A stretch of DNA of 64,000 nt from Rana temporaria (taxonomy: Eukaryota; Chordata; Amphibia; Anura; Ranidae): NCBI RefSeq assembly GCF_905171775.1, contig NC_053492.1, forward strand, positions 187,534,778 to 187,598,777, given 5' to 3'. Below the pieces are notes generated by a model, which saw nothing but the letters and a program-made list of their open reading frames with translations, did no database searches and was not told the DNA's origin. Numbering within the stretch: position 1 is the first letter of the stretch; each line of letters opens with the position of its first letter. Shown piece by piece: positions 21,273 through 30,571 of this stretch. Position numbers and translations under genes: made by a program.

Positions 21273-21329
21273 GTAGCCACGCCCTCTGAAGACGTGAGCC
21301 AATCACGAAACGTGTCAGGGCGTGGCTAC
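21273..21329 (+). ncRNA. Hammerhead-like ribozyme motif, palindrome right arm
   Basis: Mirror copy of the left-arm motif with the same 13-bp stem I, CUGAAGA box, stem II and GAAA. Stem III reads ACGUGU instead of ACGCGU, a C-to-T change that breaks its self-complementarity. The extra base after CUGAAGA is also present here. Confidence 0.6.
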
Positions 21330-22240
21330 ACGACGTGCTTCTTCCACTACACACAGCGTTCACACTGAACTGGGAGCCTGTCAGCTGGAGCTGAGCTGAT
21401 TGTGCACCTAGAGCGGACGAGAGCTGCAGTTCACTACGTTTGATGTGCTGTATTTTATCTTCAACATTTGTAAGCATATATATATTTTTATGGGGCATGG
21501 TTCTCAATAAAAAACAGTATTACACTATATGTCTTTTCACTTGCCTTACATGAAACACTCCCTCATTTATGACCTATACCAAACCTACTGAGATACGGTG
21601 ACAACAGGAGGAAGGAGATATTTTTGGAAGATTGAGGAGACTTTTAAGGCAATCCATTGAAAGGAATCCCAGTATGAGCAAGGAGTTCTTAATGCTGAAC
21701 ACACCATAGGCATCTGGTGAGTAGAACTCCTAAGGGAGACCCGGTATGAAGATTATTTTACAATTGGAAGTTTCAAGGATTTTATGAAATACATCGGTTT
21801 AAGAGACTTTTTACAGTTTTTTCTGTGAATGGACTTTATGCATTTTATTCCTTTTGGTTTACATGATTTTATATTTTAAACCTATTTCATTTTGTGGTCA
21901 TACACATTGCATTCATCCTCACTCAGTGAGACTAATTTAGCAGAAGGTTAATTACAGATTTAATTAGTCACCTTAGCGCTGTTAGTGCTTCTATTCAGAG
22001 ACACATTGCTTTTCATTTCTTACCCTATTATAACAGCTGCTTGTCTGCAAAACTATTGATTATTACACATATTCCACCACGTCCATAGAGCGCTAGGATC
22101 AGTTTTTATCCTTTGGATACCTTCTGATATTTTTTTACCAATAATAAAAATTTATTGATTTACAAATTTACACATATACATATGAATAAAAACACATGAG
22201 AAGTGCATGGATACATGAATTTCCACGAGGATCCTGGAAA

Positions 22241-22281
22241 AGTCCTGCGCGTTTCGGGACGCAGTCCCTTCGTCAGGGGCT
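22241..22281 (-). ncRNA. Degenerate hammerhead-like motif in a third unit
   Basis: On the - strand: CUGACGA, one extra A, a perfect stem II (GGGAC, loop UGC, GUCCC), GAAA, then ACGCGC. The expected U before the cleavage site is a C, and stem I (UAGCCC with GGACU) has a mismatch, so cleavage is unlikely. It is related in layout, not in exact sequence, to the motifs at 20304 and 38414. Confidence 0.5.
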
Positions 22282-23588
22282 AGTAACCAAGCGTGGTCAT
22301 ATTGTATAATGCAAATAAAATTTTAGAATATTATACATTAAAACATCAATTGTTGGTACATACAAATAATACGAGAACATAGCAATCAAAAAGTTTTCAG
22401 ATCATACCTATCACAGCACTGTAAGGGCTCATAGCTGAACCAATGCATCCCCAAGGAGACACAAGGAAAACAAATCCAAAGGGCGCCACCCAGGTGCAGA
22501 CAGAGAGGCCACAAAAAACACTCGTCAATTCTAGAATAAAAATATAATATGTACAGAAATATTCAATATCCTCAACTCCCTATGGTAACTACCCCATAAA
22601 AAGTCCTCCCAAAACAACCCCTCATTAACCACTAGCCGACCAGCCACCGCAGTTATAGGGCGGCAGGTCAGCTCGGCTGCGCTAGATCACGTAGCTATAT
22701 GTCATTTTGCATTCCAGCCATTAGGGGCACGCGCGCCCCCTGCTCGCCCCTGGTGCCGACGCGCGTGCGTACCTGCGATCGCTCGTTACAGAGCAAGAAC
22801 CGGGGGCTGTGTGTGTAAACACACAGCTCCCGGTCCTGTCAGGGGGAGAAATGACTGTTCGCTGTTCATACAATGTATGAACAGCGATCTGTCATTTCCC
22901 GTAGTCAGTCCCACCCCCCTTCAGTTAGAACACACCCAGGGAACATAATTAACCCCTTCCTCGCCCCCTAGTGTTAACCCCTTCCCTGCCAGTGGCATTT
23001 TTACAGTAATCAATGCATTTTTATAGCACTGATCGCTATAAAAATGCCAATGGTCCCAAAAATGTGTCAAAAGTGTCTGAAGTGTCCACCATAAGGTCGC
23101 AGTACCGATAAAAATCGCTAATAAAAAAAATATTAATAAAAATGCCATAAAACTATCAGCTATTTTGTAGACACTCTGGCCCAGATTCTCGTATATCGGC
23201 GCATCCTTATGCGGGCGCAGCGCATCCAAGATGCGCTACGCCATCCTAACTTAGAGAGGTAAGCTCCGTATTCCCGAAGCACCGGCGTTCAAATTTGCGC
23301 CGGCGTAGTGCAAATTCGTGGGCGTATGTGGGCGTAAGTGAAAGTAGGAAGGAAGTGGGCGTGATACATTTAAATGAACCGTGACCTTATGCAAATGATG
23401 GTCTGAACGGACGGCGCATGCGCCGTCACGTGACCGGGTGTCCCCCGCTCCTATGCGCATGCGCACAATGCGATTGGCGAGTTGCTCCAAACAAGTGCAT
23501 AAATACGCCCAGACATGCGCCCATCGTGTGCAAAAGTACACCTGTTAGTTTACTGTTGGTGGTGAGCTTACTTTTGCAGTGCTTTGCC

Positions 23589-25034
23589 ATGTCTGCTGAG
23601 CGTACAAGGAGAAGGAAAAAGAATTTCTCTCATGATGAGAGGGCCATCATTCTCGCAGGCATGGAGAGGCACTATGACCGCCTCCATGGGTCCAGGAGTA
23701 AAACTACAAGCAAGGGGCGAAGGGATGAGATCCTGCAGAGGATAACGGATCAAGTGAATGCTGTGGGCAATGAGGCGAGGAGGCCCCATCATATAGGCAA
23801 AAAAATAAATGATCTTAGGAGGAGGGTCAAGGACAAGATGGCCCTCATGGCGAGGCATGCCAGGGGCACTGGTGGGGGACCTGCCTCAAGGATCCGTCTG
23901 ACACCAGATGAGGAGGTAGTTGCCCGGTGCCTTACCAGGGTGCAAGTTGAGGGAATGCCGGGCTATGATTCTGTTCATCCGCCCTTGAGGACAGGTAAGT
24001 GTTTATTTCAACTATCTGGTGTGTAGCATGTGTGTGGGGGGAGGTAGGGAATATGTGACAAGTTTGTGGGTCCACCAACATGTGAATGTTTTGTGTCATT
24101 CACAGGTGTCCAGGATGAAGCTGGCCCGTATCGTGCCCCTGCCCGTCCCACACCATCCCCTGATGCTGATGCCCCTGCCCGTCCCACACCATCCCCTGAT
24201 GCTGATGTCCCTGCCCGTCCCACACCATCCCCTGATGCTGATGTCCCTGCCCGTCCCACACCATCTTCATCTGATGAAGATGCCCCTGACCCCCAGGGAA
24301 GGCAAGCGGCATTGGTGGAGGAGAGTGGTGGCCACGCCTCCATTGAGGAGGTTCTGCAGGATGCGGAGCATTTGGGGGAGGAGGTGTCACTGTCCCTTTT
24401 CATGGAGGATTTGGGAAGCTTGGCTGGTCCATCCCGGACCTCAAGCCCACGATCCTCCATATCCTCGGACTCCATCTCCAACCCAGCCACTCCCTCTGTC
24501 TCCATCCCCAACCCACCCCCTCCATCTAATCCCTCCCCCTATGCCAGGCCTGAAGCCTCTCGTGGACCAAGGAGGTCAACGCCGAGAACCAGGGGGGTAC
24601 CCGAGTTGCTGTCTGTGACCCTGACCACTGCGCAGGAAGACCAGACCCGCCTTATGGGTGCGATGGGCCAGGACTTCACTCGAGTGGCTGACAGCCTTGG
24701 GGAGAGGGGACATGTCACCGATGTGATTCAGGACATTGCAGGCAACACCACTGCAATTATCACATGTTTGCGGGATCTCGAAACCACCACAGCAAGCCTG
24801 GTGAAAGAGGTGCAGACCCTAAATGAGTCCGTCCAGGGGCACACAGCTGCCATTGTTGGTGTTCAAACCGAGACCAATAACCTCCTGAAGAGGATAGCGG
24901 TGGCATTAGAGGGCAGGCCTCCAGCCCCGGTGGATGCTCCTCTGCCTGATGCAACCCCCCCCCTCAACCAGGCAGTTGAGGAGCCGGGGCCGGGGCCGTG
25001 GCCGAAGGCAGGCCAATTAGTTATTTTTTCGTGA
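23589..25034 (+). CDS. Harbinger-1 Myb/SANT-like DNA-binding protein (two exons)
   Basis: In Harbinger elements the Myb-like protein binds the element ends and helps to bring the transposase into the nucleus. Exon 1 is 23589-23994, ending ACAG before GTAAGT; exon 2 is 24106-25034, after TCATTCACAG. The join keeps frame (R-T-G-V-Q-D) and gives 444 residues. Residues about 8-90 are the Myb/SANT-like domain (NFSHDERAIILAGMERHYD; KINDLRRRVKDKM). The linker has a 12-residue PARPTPSPDADV-type tandem repeat, then acidic and Ser/Pro-rich stretches. The C-terminal part, about 325-420, resembles a coiled coil (EVQTLNESVQGHTAAIVGVQ) and is shared with Harbinger-2. The nearest domesticated relative by domain type is NAIF1-like. 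Confidence 0.88.
24112..24268 (+). repeat. 36-bp coding tandem repeat in the Harbinger-1 Myb gene
   Basis: A unit encoding about PARPTPSPDADV is repeated about four times, differing by an Ala/Val codon. It lies directly behind the intron. Harbinger-2 has a different repeat at the same place, so this linker expands independently in the two lineages. Confidence 0.9.
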
Positions 25035-25221
25035 TGATTATTGCTCGGGTAAAGAGTTTTTTTATTTATTTTTCTAAGTATTGCTCTGGTAAAGAGTATT
25101 TTAAGTTATTGTTGACAAATGCACACGGTGAGGCGTGCAGAATAGTGTGACTGGTGTGAGAATGGGGGGGGGTTGACACTCCTGCCAGCAAAGGGGTGTC
25201 ACCCTCTGCCGTGTGAAAGGT

Positions 25222-25392
25222 GTATGAATGTACAGTAACATAATTGGAGCCTTGGCGCGGCGTTACTGCTCCCTAAAACAATGTGGTTTGATTGGGTCTA
25301 ATCCAATTCGATGTGCATGTGGGGGGTGTGTGCTAGGGACCACAGTGGTGTGCACGCGTGCATTCACATTGTGCCATTTTTCATGTGTGTGT
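25222..25392. other. Conserved noncoding block between the Harbinger-1 genes
   Basis: This stretch between the convergent genes matches 35507-35665 of Harbinger-2. Near-identical strings include ACATAATTGGAGCC, GGCGTTACTGCTCC, CTAATCCAATTCGATGTGCA and GCTAGGGACCACAGTG. The third of these is identical over 20 bases. Neither strand is open through it. It could be a shared 3' UTR or terminator for both transcripts, a small RNA, or a transposition signal. Confidence 0.6.
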
Positions 25393-26561
25393 TTAACGTT
25401 CAAAGAGACGTTCAACGAGGCATCTCCTGATTGCTGATCCCTCAGCAGACGGGGTACCCTCAGGCAGGGGGGGATTGTCGGGTTGGGGGCTCAGGTCATC
25501 ACGTAGTTCAATCTCCAGGCCCTTTCTCACTGCGAAGTTGTGCAGAATGCAACATGCCCCGATGATCTGGCACACAAAGTCTGGGGAATACAACAGGGTC
25601 CCCCCAGACTTATCCAGGCATCTGAAACGGGACTTCATTTGGCCAAAGGTTCGTTCCACCACTGCACGGGTACTTATGTGTGCAGCATTGTAGTTTTCCT
25701 CTCCTGGGGTTTGTGGGTTCCGGAATGGGGTCATTAGATGAGGTCCAAGTGCATATGCCGAGTCACCTGGAAGGGAAAAGACAGGAGGATGTTAGTCATG
25801 CATGTGTCCCTCGTAATGTCTGCGTCATGGGGGGGACAGTCATACCTGACACCCATGTCACTCACCAACCAGCCGTCCCCATACACGTTCTGGTCAAACT
25901 CCATTGGGATGTCGCTTTGGCGGTAGATGAAGCTGTCATGACAGGATCCGGGGTGTTTGGCACGGACGTGCCATATGAGGCCATGGGCATCCACGATCAC
26001 CTGGACATTGATAGAATGCCAGTGCTTCCGATTGCGGAATAGGTGCTCTGTGTCACGGGGGGGCTGTAGTGCCACATGGGTGCAATCAATGGCCCCGATG
26101 GTGCGTGGGAATCCTGCAATTCTGACAAAATCCGCCCTTGCCTTATTCCGCTGGACCTCCTGGGTGGGTCTGACGATTTGGTTGGACATGTGTCTCAGGA
26201 TTGCGGGGACAACCTGGTGCACACATCTGCTCATGCTGGTTTGTGACATCCCAGCCACACCTCCACTTGTGCGCTGAAAAGATCCAGTGGCCAGGAAGTG
26301 GAGTGTTGCCAGGACCTTGATCAGTGGCTGCACTGCATGTGAGCGGTGTGTTGGGCTGGTAAGGTCATCCTGCAGGATTGTGGTTATTTCCTGGATGGCT
26401 TGAGTATTAAATCTGAAGAGGCGATACACCTCTGCTTCCCCGATGGCCAAGACGTCTAATGGCGTTCGGTAAAAACGCTGCCGTGCCCTCCTCCTTCTCC
26501 TTCTCATTCTAAGCGCCTGGGCGCACACTAGTTGTGCTATGACCATGCCTGCCCCTGGCAT
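25393..26561 (-). pseudogene. Harbinger-1 DDE transposase, disabled by a 4-base loss
   Basis: HARBI1-like transposases cut at the element ends using a DDE triad. Exon 1 runs from the ATG at 26561 (MPGAGMVIAQ) to 25866, exon 2 from 25766 to the TAA at 25393; the intron has a GTGAGT donor and a CTTCCAG acceptor. The first Asp is in IGAIDCTHV and the second in HPGSCHDSFIY, both in exon 1; the Glu is in VVERTFGQMKSRF in exon 2. Compared with Harbinger-2, four bases are missing just before the donor (GGCTGGTTG against GGCTGATTG in context). Spliced product leaves the exon 2 frame and ends after about ten residues, losing the Glu. Retaining the 99-base intron ends at the same stop. Confidence 0.85.
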
Positions 26562-27372
26562 GTTGGCATACAGAAGTCTTGTCCTGCAAGTGTGGTTGCT
26601 CAGCTCGTCCGTAAGGGTGCTGCTAAAGCTGCTCTCCAGCTGACCTGCACACGTCTGGTGCAAAGTTGCCCCTGCTTTTATGAGGGGCAAGTTTACACCG
26701 GACGAACAGCTTATGCGCACCGCTCGTAGCCTGCGTCGGGCGGTCGTACGTTCGGGAATCTCCGTATATCCCTCATTTGCATATTTGATTATGAAATCAA
26801 TGGGAGCGCTGGGCGTTCTCGGCGTAAATGTGCGCCTACGCTACGCCGGCGCACAAACGTTGCGCCGATCGAAACAAGACTAATTTCTGGCGTACCTGGT
26901 TCTGTGGGTGCGGCGCACCGATACGACGGCGCATCTGTTCAATTGCGCCGCGCATATCAAGATGCCCCGGCGTAACGCCTTTGAGAATCTGGGCCTATAA
27001 TTTTTGCGCAAACCAATCAATAAACGCGTATTGCAATGAAAAATATGTAGAAGAATACGTATCGGCCTAAACTGAGGAAAAAAAAGTTTTTTTATATATT
27101 TTTGGGGGATATTTATTACAGCAAAAAGTTAAAAATATTCATTTTTTTTCAAAATTGTCGCTCGATTTTTTTTTAGCGCAAAAAATAAAAACCACAGAGG
27201 TGATCAAATACCACCAAAAGAAAGCTCTATTTGTGGGAAAAAAAGGACGCCAATTTTGTTTGGGAGCCACGTTGCACGACCGCGCAATTGTCAGTTAAAG
27301 CGACGCAGTGCCGAATCGCAAAAAGTGGCCCGGTCATTGCCCAGCAAAATATTCCGGGGCTGAAGTGGTTAA

Positions 27373-27655
27373 AGAGACACATAAGCACCCTTAACTCATA
27401 CCTGCAACTGACAAATTTGTCTGGTTTGTAGAAAAATCACTAGTCTTCCAATATCCTTAAAGAATAAAATGACCTCAAAGATGGTAATATTGTCTGTAAG
27501 CAAATAGATATGAACATTTTTAGATCAATATTAGTCCAGTAAAAGTCTGCTTAGACTGGAACACATATTATTGTAAGATCCCCTACCTTCACAAAATCAT
27601 CCAAGCAAATATTATCACCATCAGCCATGACAACCAGGCTGATCGGCGATGGTGC
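27373..27655. other. Continuation of the third Penelope-like unit
   Basis: This follows the right TTAA and appears to continue the sequence that stops at 22624. It has no gene or known motif. Confidence 0.4.
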
Positions 27656-28060
27656 TTAAATAGGGGAAGGGAGGAAGAGGGCGGGGGCTGGAGGTGAAAC
27701 GTCATGACGTAATCACGTCAGACGTCACCGCCTATAGATCCGGCCGCAGGGACAGACATAGAGAAGGGGCGGGAGCGGGGAATAAAACGTTGTGACGTAA
27801 ATCAAGTCACACGCTGCCACATATAAGCGTCACTACGAGTACAGCAGGAAGAAGGGGGGAAGTGGGAAACACAGCGTCATGACACGAACAGCGTCAGACG
27901 CCACCACACATACGCCCACCCGCGGGAATGAAAGGGAAGAGGGAGGGCGGAAACAGGAGGCACCACGCCATGATGCAATTGCGTCAGGTGTCGCGCCATG
28001 GATCCAAACACAGGGACAGGCGTCGTAATGACGCAATCGTGCGCGACCTCTTGTAATAGT
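27656..28060. repeat. Diverged tandem array, about four units of ~95 bp
   Basis: Four successive segments share the order purine-rich GGGAAG/GGGCGGG, then a CGTCATGACG-like block, then a CGTCA(G/C)ACG(T/C)C-like block, then a CAC-rich part. Starts are near 27658, 27762, 27846 and 27937. The blocks contain TGACGTAA and CGTCA motifs, the half-sites of CRE/ATF elements. It sits near the right end of the 8.8-kb insertion and may be the promoter part of the third unit. Confidence 0.6.
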
Positions 28061-28238
28061 CAGCCAGTATAGTGGCACCACCAACCTGCCCAAAAGGAAA
28101 CGAAAATTTAATTTCGACCACTTAAGTGGTTCATACACATTGCCATTCAAAATACAGATAAGACAGCCATCAATGGGAGTCAAAATCAGCAGTGAGAAGG
28201 CAGTGTCACATTAATTTAGAAAATGAGAGGCATGGTGA

Positions 28239-28545
28239 CTCAGGGAGTGTAAGAGGACACAGGACCACACGATGAGACGGAAGAGAAGCGATTTAACTTT
28301 AAGCTGCGTAGGGGTTTTTTCACTGTCAGGGCGGTAAGGATGTGGAACTCTCTTCCACAATTGGTGGTGTCAGCGGGGAGTATTGATAGTTTTAAAATAC
28401 TATTGGATGTGCATCTTAGTGAACACAACATACATGTATTTGGGAAATGATTACCGACATTGACACACATACACCTTCACAGGTTGAACTGCATGGACTA
28501 TTGTCTTTATTCAACCTTACCTTCTATGAAACCAGGAAAATGCAC
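28239..28545 (+). repeat. Interspersed repeat, 3' part, after the 8.8-kb insertion
   Basis: It begins with the 16-base duplication CTCAGGGAGTGTAAGA and runs through GATGTGGAACTCTCTTCC and TATTGATAGTTTTAAAA to a TTGAACTGCATGGAC..TTTATTCAACC end. It continues the segment at 19378-19474. Only short, non-homologous ORFs are present. Confidence 0.6.
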
Positions 28546-28569
28546 TGCATGGAAGCTCTGCCAATTATC

Positions 28570-28960
28570 TAAGTGGTCACAAAACCTATGAAACAAGCAT
28601 CTCTTTGTAAGGTGCAAAGATCCAGAGAGGGAAGCTTCGTAGATCATGTAGACAAACAACAACACAGAGAAATCAGAGATTACATATATAACTATTTATT
28701 AATTTCAAAAAATATTAATACACTAACAAACATGATAAAGAGAGAATTCCCCAGCACTCTGAGGTTCAGGAGTGCAGGGGAAGCCCAGACAGGCTGGATG
28801 GGACGTACGCTGCGGCACTGGGATAGTTCCACTGACTCCACGCCTAAAAGCCATTGCTGTCAGTGCCTACACACCTCCTGGGTGACATGCTCTGGGGTTG
28901 CAGCTTTTCGTCATTCAACTATTTATTTTGTTTTACCCTAAATAATTAATGGTTTAATTA
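28570..28960. repeat. Duplicated segment, copy A, last part
   Basis: It continues copy A (17862-19243) after the nested insertions and matches 31788-32110. Shared strings include GCATCTCTTTGTAAGGTGC, TAGATCATGTAGACAAAC and GGGGAAGCCCAGACAGGC. Copy A has lost a short segment near 28740 that copy B keeps (GTAGTGTGGTGTACTGGC region). Confidence 0.75.
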
Positions 28961-29003
28961 TTTACCGCAACCAGGGCGGTATTATAAGTGCAGGAACCTT
29001 TTT

Positions 29004-29545
29004 TTAAATATTCTGTGGAATGATGAGACAAAAATTAAACTTTTTGGAAGGTGTGCCTCCCGTTACATGTGGCATGAAAAACAAATACAGCATTTTATAA
29101 CAAGAACATCATACCAACAGTCAGACATAGTGGTGGTAGCATGATGGTCTGGGGCTGCTTTGCAGCTTCAGGACCTAGACGACTTACCATAATTGATGGA
29201 ACCATGAATTCTGAGCTCTACCAGAAAATCCTAAACTAGCATGTCTGGCCATCAGTTTGTGACCTCAAGTGCACTTGGGTTATGCAGTAGGACCATAATC
29301 CGAAACACAACAGCAAGAAAACCTCCAAATGGTCCAAACAAAGCAAAATGTAGGTTTTGGAGTGGCCTACACAGGCCATTAATGCTGGAAAACCCTCCGA
29401 TGTGGCTGAACTAAAACAATTCTGCAATGAAGAGTGGGCCAAAATTGATCCACAGCAATGTAAGACTCTTTGCCAGTTATCACAAACTCTTGATTGCAGT
29501 TGTTGCCACCAAGGGTGGCAAAACCAGTTATTAGGTTTAGGGGGG
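29004..29545 (+). pseudogene. Tc1 transposase relic, C-terminal half
   Basis: Reading forward gives LWNDETKIKLFGRCASRYM, then a degraded catalytic region, then CNEEWAKIDPQQCKTLCQL and the C-terminal VVATKGGKTSY-like end. The DDE transposase would cut its inverted repeats. Frameshifts and stops are present, and the central DPNPIE-like block is deleted or unrecognisable. It belongs to a different Tc1 family from the copies at 1300 and 62507. Confidence 0.8.
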
Positions 29546-29570
29546 CAATTACTTTTTCACATAAAGCCAT

Positions 29571-30571
29571 TATAAGAGAAGTCTGGTCAACAGACGCGCA
29601 CCTGCGCACAAGCACGGGCACACCTGTGTGTGCACAAATAAAGACTTGTATTGGTGCCAAGTAACCTTATTTAAACTGAATACTGATTTCGGGTACACAC
29701 AACCGTTTTTTGCGATGTAAAAACTGACATTTTTTTTATGGCATTAAAAACGATTGTGTGTGGTCTCCAGAGCATTTTTTGCAACGTTAAAAATGGGCAT
29801 TAAAAATTTAGAACATGCTCAACATTTTTGTGTCGTTTTTAACGTAGTTTTTAAAGTTGTAAAAAATGGTCGTGTGTGGGCTTTAATGACGAGAAAATAA
29901 CGTGCATGCATGGAACTTCCCCTTTATAGTGCCGTCGTACGTGTTGTACGTCACTGCGCTTTGCTAGAGCATTTTTTTTTTCACGATCGTGTGTAGGCAA
30001 GGCTGGCTTTACAATAATCGGGTTGAAAAAAACGTTGTTTTTTCTAGACCATTAAAAACGGTCATGTGTACGCGGTATGACACATGAACATTGCTGAGTG
30101 GTCTTTCAGCTAGTGTGTTTACCCGAACTGTTCCAAAATTCCTGTGTCTTGACCCGGATTCACCTGAACCTACTCTTTGACCTCCGCCTGCCTACCTGAT
30201 CCCGGCTTGTGTCTGACTCTGCTTCTGCCTGATGTCCCTGCACCTTGCTGCCCGACTGTACCGAACCTTGCCTGTGTCCCATCTCTGCCTCTCTTCTCGG
30301 TACCTGCTCTGTCCGGCTTTTGATGACCCCCTGGCTTATGTCCCGGCTACGCCTCCATCTGCTGACCCAGCGATACGGAGCTCCTGTTTTGAGAGTCTGC
30401 CCAGCACTCTCCAGCCACCTGGTTCCTGCCAAGACTCAGCCAGCACCATCCATTACATCGGCCCTCGTGCCACTCTGTGTCCGTCACTCCCTGTCATCAC
30501 TACCAGGAGTGTCAGACAGGAGGTGCAAGAGAAGCCTCCTCTCCAGCTTGATCTCCATCAGGTATGTGACA
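29571..30571. mobile_element. LTR-like insertion in the Tc1 relic, opposite to that at 14754
   Basis: The right end, AGGTATGTGACA, is the complement of the TGTCACGTACCT start of the solo LTR at 14754. Flanks are GCCAT (29566-29570) and GCCAG (30572-30576), a 5-bp duplication with one change. Removing it and the nested MITE (29690-30075) rejoins the Tc1 3' region. The left end has decayed from TG to TA. The pyrimidine-rich stretch at 30140-30560 corresponds to the purine-rich part of the other copy. It has no retroviral or Gypsy coding sequence. Confidence 0.55.
29690..30075. mobile_element. MITE with GGGTACACAC ends
   Basis: The left end GGGTACACACAACCGTTTTT pairs with the right AAAAACGGTCATGTGTACGC. 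The interior contains repeated inverted ACGATCGTGTG-type and AAAACG motifs. It is nested within the LTR-like block and so is younger than it. Confidence 0.65.

Larger units (their letters stand above)
19620..22014. repeat. 2.4-kb near-perfect palindrome
   Basis: The two arms, about 1.2 kb each, run from AAAGCAATGT at the left to ACATTGCTTT at the right and meet in a short loop near 20833. Both arms encode the same 86-codon open frame (20126-20386 on +, 21247-21507 on -), which I regard as non-functional. The right arm lacks about 30 bases near the centre (CATCTACATATTCTGGC region of the left arm), and there are a few transitions, including one in the ribozyme core. Such similarity implies recent formation or repair of one arm from the other. 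Confidence 0.92.
23178..26995. mobile_element. Harbinger-1, two-gene PIF/Harbinger element, 3.8 kb
   Basis: The termini GGCCCAGATTCTC and GAGAATCTGGGCC are exact inverted repeats. The flanking triplets are TCT (left) and TAT (right), most simply a 3-bp TAT duplication with one later change. The element carries a Myb/SANT-like gene on + (23589-25034) and a HARBI1-like transposase gene on - (26561-25393), converging on a conserved noncoding block. The transposase gene has a 4-base loss near its splice donor, so this copy is probably not autonomous. Subterminal regions are rich in GCGC and TACGCC motifs that could be binding sites. Confidence 0.94.
22625..27372. repeat. TTAA-flanked repeat, copy 1 (contains Harbinger-1)
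   Basis: TTAA at 22625-22628 and 27369-27372 bounds a repeat with CCACTAG and AGTGG ends, matching the TTAA target of piggyBac- and Kolobok-type transposons. The outer parts are 22629-23177 and 26996-27368. Recognisable internal blocks include TTAACCCCTTCCCTGCCAGT and TAGCACTGATCGCT. It has no coding capacity of its own, so it is a large MITE. Relatives are at 32745-32957/37385-37613, 47491-48300, 50880-51621 and 52056-52510. Confidence 0.75.
19475..28238. mobile_element. 8.8-kb nested insertion of Penelope-like terminal units
   Basis: CTCAGGGAGTGTAAGA at 19459-19474 is repeated exactly at 28239-28254, and the host repeat continues smoothly across the pair, so everything between arrived by insertion. 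The contents are a 2.4-kb palindrome of two inverted units with hammerhead motifs (19620-22014), a third related unit on the - strand from about 22140, continuing at 27373, and a TTAA repeat with Harbinger-1 nested in it. No RT frame remains. I assign it to Penelope-like elements by analogy with the composite at 38027-45449, which has the same layout of hammerhead motif, AATAAA and inverted units and does keep a GIY-YIG region. Confidence 0.6.

Noticed and set aside
20126..21507. Identical 86-codon ORFs on opposite strands
   Set aside because: They are mirror images in the palindrome arms and overlap the ribozyme motif. There is no homology or codon signal, so they are a by-product of the inverted duplication.
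24008..24511. 167-codon ORF on - in Harbinger-1
   Set aside because: A shadow of the repeat-bearing exon of the Myb-like gene. No domain is recognised.
25290..25330. tRNA-like B-box in the conserved Harbinger block
   Set aside because: CCAATTCGATG resembles part of a T-loop, but the spacing to any A-box and the paired arms of a tRNA are missing.
27690..27720. Further hammerhead core at GTGAAACGTC
   Set aside because: Only the GAAAC string is present. There is no CUGANGA box or flanking stem at a suitable distance.
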